In this document: positions 57,205 to 64,000 of the stretch, piece by piece | Layout: each line of letters begins with the position of its first letter | Position numbering within the stretch: the first letter of the stretch is position 1 | Assembly (NCBI RefSeq): GCF_027172205.1 | Contig: NC_070605.1 | Span: forward strand, 26,530,304-26,594,303 | Direction of reading: 5' to 3' | Source: Podarcis raffonei | Taxonomy: Eukaryota > Chordata > Lepidosauria > Squamata > Lacertidae | Length of the DNA stretch: 64,000 nucleotides | Notes under the pieces: generated by a model | The model's database searches: none | What the model was told of the DNA's origin: nothing | Seen by the model: only the letters and a program-made list of their open reading frames with translations | Position numbers and translations under genes: made by a program

Positions 57205-57524
57205 TGGTTAAACCACAGAGCCTAGAAGGTCGGCGGTTCGAATCCCCGCGATGGGGTGAGCTCCCGTTGCTCAGTCCCTGCTCCTGCCAACCTAGCAGTT
57301 CGAAAGAACATCTAAGTGCAAGTAGATAAATAGGTACTGCTCCGACGGGAAGGTAAACGGTGTTTCCGTGCGCTGCTCTGGTTCGCCAGAAGCGGCTTAG
57401 TCATGCTGGCCACATGACCCGGAAGCTGTACGCCGGCTCCCTTGGCCAATAAAGCGAGATGAGCGCCGCAACCCCAGAGTCGGTCATGACTGGACCTTAT
57501 GGTCAGGGGTCCCTTTATCTTTAC
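57205..57524 (+). mobile_element. Sauria-type SINE, 5'-truncated
   Basis: It begins inside the tRNA-like head (TTGGTTAAACCACAGAGCC) with B box GGTTCGAATCCCC. The middle has CTAAGTGCAAGTAGATAAAT, and the 3' segment is CCCCAGAGTCGGTCATGACTG, then GGGGTCCCTTTATCTTTACC. Plus orientation, unlike the two other copies in the window. Confidence 0.87.
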
Positions 57525-60119
57525 CATGTCAAGTGGTGTGACTAAGAGAACATCACAACTCTGTGGTGAAGAAAAATGGCAACAGTAATAACCAAAAAGA
57601 AATTCCATGGCAGTGTTTGTTAAAAGGGGCAGCAGCCAAGTCTTGCCAGCTTGGCTCTGTTCCTTCTCTGGATTTAGCAGCTGTAGGAGCCTTTGTTAAG
57701 CACACAATGGATGCCAGTATCAGAATACTGTGTTATCTCAGAGTTTTCCAGATGTGCTGTATTACTGTGGGAGTCTGATAAAAGAAGTCTTTGGGAAGAA
57801 AGAAATAGCCACGGCAGAAGGGAATACATAATACCATTTCCTAGGAGTTTCTTCCATGGTGGGGCCAAAGAGGGTCCCTATCTTTTTTCCAATTGCAGCC
57901 CGCTCTTTGAAGCACACAGCAAGGCGATTGTTTTGATTTGAAACCGCAAAGGTGGGCGAGACGAGGGAATGGTGGGGATGCTTCTGCTTGCCTTTGTGAC
58001 GAGATGCTTTTAGGTTGCTGCGTTTCGAGATTGAGGTCACTCGTAATTGGATACGTATAGAAAATGCACAAGCTCAGCAGAGCCCTCCCGCATTTGCTCG
58101 CCTGCCCATTTGGCAGCTGTCCTACAAAACTGAACGGCTGGAAATTTAAAGCTCCAATTAAACAAAAAGGATCCCACTACACAATTAACTCTCACCCATA
58201 CAGCTTTTATCAAAATGGTACCTCTTTGCACCAGGGGAAGTGTCATTTTTTTTTAATTAAAAAACACACACACATGTAAAGAAACAGACACAGTTTCCTG
58301 GAACAAGGTATTATGTTTGCAGGATTATTTAAAAAAGAAAGAAAGAAAATCTAAAAAACTCAAGAGCTTCTGAGTCAAGAGTCAGTTTCATCAATATAAT
58401 GAAATCTGTCCAGATCCAATTTCTTTTGTAGATTACACTTGTGTGGCATGCAGGTCAGGTCTGAAGTACACCATTCACCTAATGTAGGTGGAGAACATAG
58501 AGTGGAAAGAATTTGGCCAGAAGGATTCCACACTGATCATGTAAGAGCTCCACTTCCTAGAGCTCTGTGACCACAGGGAAAACTACTTGAATAAATATAT
58601 AAGGGATATTGAGAAAGAGTGGAAGGTACCAGCTTGCTCATGAGAGCCCAGAGGACTACAGAAGCCCAATTTGTAAAAAAGCAAAACCTAAAGCAGAAAC
58701 CCAACCCCAAAGTAGCCTAATGAGGACTGAACATATTTAGTAGCAACAGAATGTTGAATGTCAGATGGGAAAGAAAAAGTGTTGATTGGGGTGGAATGGT
58801 ATTCTGCAAGAAGCCATGGCTGGCAGATTAGAATACTCAACAGGAACACTCATCAATTAACAACTGTTCAAGTTATATGAGAACTTTGGTTGAAAGAGTG
58901 AGGACCAAGCGAGAGGACGCTGAACACTTCACTTGACGCTGCATCTTTAGTTTTTTAATCATTAATAGTCATGACAAGGTAAGCCATCACCCACAAAAGC
59001 TTATGCCATAGTGACTTGGTTTGTATTTCATGGGCCACAAAACATCACTGCTTTTGCAGCAACAGATCAACATGGGCAACCCTGTTAATTCCATAGCTCC
59101 ACAGTAAACCTGATGTGCAGCTTTCTGCAGCTTATTTCTTACCAATATACAAACAGACGACAAGAAACGTGTGTTACGGCAACATTTAGTATTGTATTTT
59201 CAGTGTTTATGGTAACACAGGGAGATTATTTGTCCACAGCATAAAACGGGAGTGGGGAAAACAACCAGAAGGCACATATTTCTGTCCTCGTACTTTCAGA
59301 AAGTCAGTATCAATGCAACATCCACTAAAGTGGCAGAAGACATGAGAATGTACAGTTTTACTGCATTTACTACACTGAATGCAGGATCCCACCCCACCAA
59401 CCAGCCGTGGACAAGAACATCTACCACCAAGACGACGTTGAAAAATACCCTTCACATTGTTCCCTCTTTAAACATATTACAATATAAAACCAGCAACCAC
59501 TTAGAAAGGTTAATGCTTCTCCTCCCCTATACAATTTTGCCAACTCCATTAAGTTATGACCTGCATTGCCCTTGCTGTTACAGCCTGGATCCCAACTAGC
59601 GAAGAGGGAAACACGGCCAACTGTGTCAAGTTCCATGCTGCGTATTGGCAGTTTTGATCAAAAGCCTTCAGGGATTAGAGCAAATCTAAACTAATTTTCA
59701 CTCTGAGCCAAATAAGCATTTGATCCCTCAGGTACAAATTAGCCTACCATACCACCTAGGGAGCATAATACCCCAAGGCGTGCATGTTTATAAAGTTGGC
59801 TCTCAAAGCTCATTTCATTTCCTTCATTAAGACAATAAAAACTAACGTGAAAAATGTGAACAGAAGCAGGATCACAGGCTGAAAGCAAATCCATTCTCTT
59901 TTCTGATGAAGCAGAGACAATGATTTCTGGGGATACATTTGATTTGCCTATATGCGAGAGGGACACAGTATAATCCTCCTAACCAACCCTTCTTGTTAGT
60001 TAACTAGAGATCAGTTCAATTCCAGAGGGCATCCTGTATCCTGAGGATATGAGCATTATCAGGTTTTTAAAGCAAGTGGATTTAGAAAACGTGCAGCCAG
60101 CTGGCCTGCAAACCTAAAA
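57525..60119. other. Repeat-poor intergenic DNA downstream of MTMR6
   Basis: About 2.6 kb with no transposon recognised and no convincing frame. Part of it could still be MTMR6 3' UTR if a distal polyadenylation site is used. Confidence 0.45.
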
Positions 60120-61481
60120 TTTATTGTTTCTTCTCCATTCACAACAAAGAGCGGCTGCCTCCTTAGCTATCCAAGGAGACTTATTTGAAGATTTCATTTA
60201 CGTAGTTTTTCTACTGATTAAAAGTAAGGTGCTTAAAAAAAAAATCCCTAAATTTATTTTAAGAAAGATTTGCAAACTGAACAAAAACCCTGCAGACGAC
60301 CGTCAATTTGATCAAACTCAGAAAAACAGATACTGCTTCTACAGCATTTCTTTTGTTTTATTAGCTTACAATATCTAATTCTTTCAAAAACTCTGAAACC
60401 TGACTGATCTGAAAGAAACACACACAAAAAATTAGAACCACATTTGCTTTCATTGAGATGAACACCCATCCATCCCACACAAATGTTTTGGCTCTTTGTA
60501 GGAATACACACAATTACATAAATGTGAAGATTGTTGTGTTGGCACGTAAAAGGCAAATTTTAAATCCATACTGGGCCAGTGGCTTTTATTTGGCCAATCA
60601 GAATGTTCCAAAATGTTACGTAAAGCTTTCAAGTTCTCCAGTACTTCTCCAGAACTTGAAAGTGCTCTTGAGAACACAAAGGCCTGCATGCTATATTGTG
60701 ACACTTTTGATGGCATAATAAATGCATTGTCCTTAGATGGATTTTGGAACGTAACTATAAGGTTTGTGGCTAGATTTCTGCAGAAGATTCACAGCCCTTG
60801 GGGATGCAGTTTTAATCTATCTAGATAACCAGTTTTCCTGATTTTTGTAAAAGGACTTTTCAAGAGGCAGGGGAGATCTGGAATTCCAGAGTTACCAATG
60901 CAAACTTAGATTCTGCTGAATGCCTCTCTCATGTATCTCCAAACATCATGCTATGAACTTGGGATGCTAAGTTTCCATCTTTTGCATGTGATATACAGTA
61001 CTTTCAATGGCAACATGAGACATCAAAATTAGCAACAGATTAAATAGGAGTACACATACACAGTACATTCTATCTATATACATATACTTTCAGCGGCCCC
61101 GGTAAGTATTCTGTTGTGTCCTAGAAGTAGATCTTCAAAGCCCATTAAACCATTTGGCAATTGATATATTAAATAGCATTCCAAGTTATCTAGTGCAAAC
61201 TAAAGTTTGTTATCCTTTAGACACGTACAACAACTTCCATTCCTCATTTCTTTAAGCCAAAAGAAGTTTTTACTAAATTCTCCACATTCCTTTCGGTATT
61301 GTTAAATTCAGTTACTTCTCACAAGAACAGCATTTCTCCTTAGCAACTCGTGTGCCATGCTAGTCTACATCAATGAGGCTCTCCTTTACACAAATCCGGT
61401 TTTTGGTCACGCTCCAAGAGACCAGTCTCACAATGCGCTGTCAGTATTTTCAGAGAGAGACGGCGATACTCCGTGTGACAT
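60120..61481 (-). other. Candidate MTMR6 3' UTR
   Basis: Repeat-free AT-rich sequence following the MTMR6 stop codon. On the minus strand AATAAA signals occur at 60585-60590, 60357-60362, 60253-60258 and 60120-60125, giving possible 3' UTR lengths of about 0.9 to 1.4 kb. Which one is used cannot be told from sequence alone. Confidence 0.5.
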
Positions 61482-61736
61482 TTAACACGTCATTTTTGCC
61501 ACTCCATACTCCAGACTGACAACACCAGGCTCTGTCTTGGAGAGCTCCTCCATATACTCGCTGTACCGATTGTCTGCTGCGTTGGAGCCCTCTATTGTTC
61601 GAATACAGTCATTCCCATGTAGAAGAGGCTGCTCTTTCTTAAAGCACTGGGATGTCTTAAGAACTGGTGACACAGGCCGCAAAGGTTCCTTGGTGAAGGC
61701 CGCATCCAGCTCCTTGTTTACACGGTGACCTAATTT
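61482..61736 (-). CDS. MTMR6: Myotubularin-related protein 6, terminal coding exon
   Basis: MTMR6 is an active myotubularin phosphatase that removes the 3-phosphate from PtdIns3P and PtdIns(3,5)P2 on endosomal and perinuclear membranes. Only its last 84 residues plus stop are in the window. The exon starts at 61736, directly after a splice acceptor (TTTTAATCCCAG on the minus strand), in phase 0, with KLGHRVNKELDAAFTKEPL. It continues SPVLKTSQCFKKEQPLL, IRTIEGSNAADNRYSEYMEE, and ends SLEYGVAKMTC and TAA (61482-61484). The recalled human C-terminus (RTIEGSSPADNRYSEY; SLEYGVARMTC) aligns throughout. This segment follows the coiled coil and the phosphatase domain, which are off the right edge. 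The coordinates give only this exon; the protein is partial here because of the window, not because of damage. Confidence 0.95.
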   Translation of the reverse strand, partial: KLGHRVNKELDAAFTKEPLRPVSPVLKTSQCFKKEQPLLHGNDCIRTIEGSNAADNRYSEYMEELSKTEPGVVSLEYGVAKMTC

Positions 61737-62089
61737 CTGGGATTAAAAGGAATATTTCAGAGTAGGCTCCTTTTTCCTTTTGTGACTGTTTGGAGCCTGA
61801 GAAACTGTTGTTCACATCCAGCCCCCAACCTACCGAACTCCTCACCTTCCCTATCAACATATGAAACTGCCTTACACATAATAATAATAATAATAATAAT
61901 ACCGTATTTTTCGCACGATTGGACGCACCGGACCATAGGGCGCACCTAGTTTTTTGGGGGGGAAATAAAGGAAAAAAAATTTCCCTTTATTTCCCCCCCC
62001 AAAAGCAGGTCAGGGAAACCGAACCAGGTCGAGGAACAGCGGGATAGTGGCGCTGCGCCTCCCTGCTGTCCCCCGAGCTTGTGGGGCTG

Positions 62090-63478
62090 GCTGATGTCTG
62101 CCTGGCGCGAGGGGCGCTCTGCTTCAGGGCGCCCCACCTGCCGGGCGGCAGGCTGCTATCCGCAGCTTGGAGAGCCTTGCAGGGAACTCCTGCAGGGCTC
62201 CCCACCCTGCGGATGTCTGCCCGGCGCGAGGGGCGCTCTGATTCAGGGCGCCCCACCCGCCGGGCGGCAGGCTGCTATCCGCAGCTTGGGGAGCCTTGCG
62301 GGGAACTCCTGCAGGGCTCCCCACCCTGCGGATGTCTGCCCGGCGCGAGGGGCGCTCTGATTCAGGGCGCCCCACCCGCCGGGCGGCAGGCTGCTATCCG
62401 CAGCTTGGAGAGCCTTGCGGGGAACTCCTGCAGGGCTCCCCACCCTGCGGATGTCTGCCCGGCGCGAGGGGCGCTCTGATTCAGGGCGCCCTGCCCGCCG
62501 GGCGGCAGGCTGCTATCCGCAGCTTGGGGAGCCTTGCAGGGAACTCCTGCAGGGCTCCCCACCCTGCGGATGTCTGCCCGGCGCGAGGGGCGCTCTGATT
62601 CAGGGCGCCCCACCCGCCGGGCGGCAGGCTGCTATCCGCAGCTTGGAGAGCCTTGCGGGGAACTCCTGCAGGGCTCCCCACCCTGCGGATGTCTGCCCGG
62701 CGCGAGGGGCGCTCTGATTCAGGGCGCCCCACCCGCCGGGCGGCAGGCTGCTATCCGCAGCTTGGGGAGCCTTGCGGGGAACTCCTGCAGGGCTCCCCAC
62801 CCTGCGGATGTCTGCCCGGCGCGAGGGGCGCTCTGATTCAGGGCGCCCCACCCGCCGGGCGGCAGGCTGCTATCCGCAGCTTGGAGAGCCTTGCGGGGAA
62901 CTCCTGCAGGGCTCCCCACCCTGCGGATGTCTGCCCGGCGCGAGGGGCGCTCTGATTCAGGGCGCCCCGCCCGCCGGGCGGCAGGCTGCTATCCGCAGCT
63001 TGGGGAGCCTTGCAGGGAACTCCTGCAGGGCTCCCCACCCTGCGGATGTCTGCCCGGCGCGAGGGGCGCTCTGATTCAGGGCGCCCCACCCGCCGGGCGG
63101 CAGGCTGCTATCTGCAGCTTGGGGAGCCTTGCAGGGAACTCCTGCAGGGCTCCCCACCCTGCGGATGTGTTCCCGAAGCGCCGGGCGCTCTGCTTTCAGG
63201 GCGCCCGACGCTCCGGGAAGCAGGCTGCTATCCGCAGCCTAGACATCCCTGCGGGATCTCCCGCAGGGTTGCCTAGGCTGCGGATGAGTTCCCGAAGCGC
63301 CGGGCGCTCTGCTTTCAGGGCGCCCGACGCTCCGGGAAGCAGGCTGCTATCCGCAGCCTAGACATCCCTGCGGGACCTCCCGCAGGGTCGCCTAGGCTGC
63401 GGATGTGTTCCCGAAGCGCCGGGCGCTCTGCTTTCAGGGCGCCCGACGCTCCGGGAAGCAGGCTGCTATCCGCAGCTT
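62090..63478. repeat. Tandem array of 119-bp GC-rich units (about 11.5 copies)
   Basis: The landmark CCGCAGCTTGG recurs at 62160, 62279, 62398, 62517, 62636, 62755, 62874 and 62993, then in slightly changed form at 63112, exactly 119 bp apart. Three more diverged units follow at 63231, 63350 and 63469 (CCGCAGCCTAG or CCGCAGCTTAG, GACATCCCTGCGGG). Each unit contains two inverted-repeat pairs, one around TGCAGGGAACTCCTGCA and one around GGGCGCTCTGATTCAGGGCG. The first eight or nine units are over 95% alike by eye, so the array expanded recently. Confidence 0.93.
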
Positions 63479-63479
63479 A

Positions 63480-63663
63480 GACACAGCTAGCGGAGCGCTT
63501 ATCCCGAAGCTTGGGGCTGCGGAGCTCAGCGCGCCCCAAGCTTCTGGGTGCCGGCAAGGTCTAGACGGCTAGCGGAGACCTTGCCGGCACCCAGAAGCTT
63601 GGGGCGCGCTGAGCTCCGCGCGCCCCAAGCTTCGGGATTAATGCAGCGCCCCGCTAGCCGTGG
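63480..63663. repeat. Large palindrome with perfect 41-bp inner arms
   Basis: Inner arms at 63522-63562 and 63576-63616 are exact reverse complements (41 of 41), with a 13-base spacer. The pairing continues outward with a few mismatches (ATCCCGAAGCTTGGGG against CCCCAAGCTTCGGGAT, then AGCTAGCGG-type segments) to about 63480 and 63663. Would form a very stable cruciform. Confidence 0.93.
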
Positions 63664-63853
63664 GAGAGCTGGGTCTCCCACGGCTAGCGGATAGCTTCCT
63701 GAAGCCTGGAGAGCGAGAGGGGTCGGTGCGCACCCACCCCTCTCACTTTCCAGGCTTCAGCGAAAGCCTGCATTCACTCCATAGGACGCACACACATTTT
63801 CCCTTGCTTTTTAGGAGGGAAAAAGTGCGTCCTATGGTGCGAAAAATACGGTA

Positions 63854-64000
63854 ATAAATTTTATTTATATCCCGCCCTCCCCAGCCGAAGCTGGGCTCAG
63901 GGCGGCTAACAACAATAAAACAATACAAAAGTACAACACAAACAACACTCTAAAATCATCCATTATAAAATTAATTAGTCCAACCATTCCTTCCTTCAGT
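63854..64000 (-). mobile_element. LINE 3' end (L2/CR1-type), running off the window
   Basis: On the minus strand the end reads TTAGCCGCCCTGAGCCCAG, then GGGGAGGGCGGGATATAAAT. The matching ATT/AAT tail is at 61876-61903, on the far side of the foldback element, so that element landed in the LINE's tail. Confidence 0.65.

Larger units (their letters stand above)
61904..63853. mobile_element. Composite foldback element with expanded hairpin array
   Basis: The ends read CCGTATTTTTCGCAC at the left and GTGCGAAAAATACGG at the right, exact inverses over 15 bases, each next to TA. The right end continues inward as the inverse of CCATAGGACGCACTTTTTC; the left end is more diverged. Inside, in order: a poly-G/poly-C hairpin (about 61950-62004); a tandem array of 119-bp units (62090-63478); a large palindrome (63480-63663); and a last hairpin (about 63690-63762, GAAGCCTGGAGAGCG to CTTTCCAGGCTTC). 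No credible gene: the long frames are a by-product of the repeats. It is inserted in the ATT/AAT tail of a LINE. Related small elements are at 39182 and 28111. Confidence 0.8.
61737..64000 (-). other. MTMR6 last intron (partial)
   Basis: From the splice acceptor to the window end, filled almost entirely by repeats: a SINE 3' remnant (about 61857-61878), an AAT repeat, a 1.95-kb foldback element and a LINE 3' end. Confidence 0.85.

Noticed and set aside
62081-63361. Repeated 100- to 156-codon frames in the GC-rich array, in several phases
   Set aside because: They recur every 119 bp, shift phase from unit to unit and are matched by frames on the other strand. This is expected from a stop-poor tandem repeat, not from a gene.

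Overview
The window is vertebrate nuclear DNA, almost certainly from a squamate reptile (a lizard). The two host genes have clear vertebrate orthologues. The mobile elements are a squamate mix: Sauria-type tRNA SINEs, a Bov-B LINE 3' end, CR1, L2 and L1 LINEs, and small hAT-like and mariner-like elements with terminal inverted repeats. There are no bacterial-style operons, CRISPR arrays, rRNA genes or stand-alone tRNA genes; tRNA-like boxes occur only inside SINEs.

Host genes. AMER2 (APC membrane recruitment protein 2) lies on the minus strand at 11806-13728 as one uninterrupted coding exon in a CpG-rich block. I place its start at the ATG at 13728, which has a near-ideal Kozak context; the same open frame reaches further upstream but has no ATG there. 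The leader carries a short upstream ORF with a (CAG)9 polyglutamine run, and a TATA-like box sits at about 14130. The terminal coding exon of MTMR6 (a myotubularin-family phosphoinositide phosphatase) lies on the minus strand at 61482-61736, followed by its 3' UTR; the rest of that gene is beyond the right edge. From memory the two genes are also neighbours on human chromosome 13q12, so this looks like conserved synteny. Both proteins concern membrane phosphoinositides, but nothing in the sequence suggests they are co-regulated.

Layout. 1-11.8 kb: nearly repeat-free sequence downstream of AMER2 with one 496-bp hAT-like element at 1.8-2.3 kb. 11.8-14.25 kb: AMER2 and its promoter. 14.25-57.5 kb: intergenic DNA with many transposon insertions, several nested (SINE, then hAT, then Sauria SINE; L2 in a SINE; L1 in a palindromic element). 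57.5-61.5 kb: repeat-poor DNA and the MTMR6 3' UTR. 61.7-64 kb: MTMR6 intron holding a 1.95-kb foldback element.

Most unusual structure: the foldback element at 61904-63853. Short terminal inverted repeats enclose about 11.5 tandem copies of a 119-bp GC-rich unit made of two hairpins, with an alternating and four-unit higher-order pattern, followed by a roughly 184-bp palindrome with perfect 41-bp inner arms. Two simpler relatives lie at 39182-39431 and 28111-29100.
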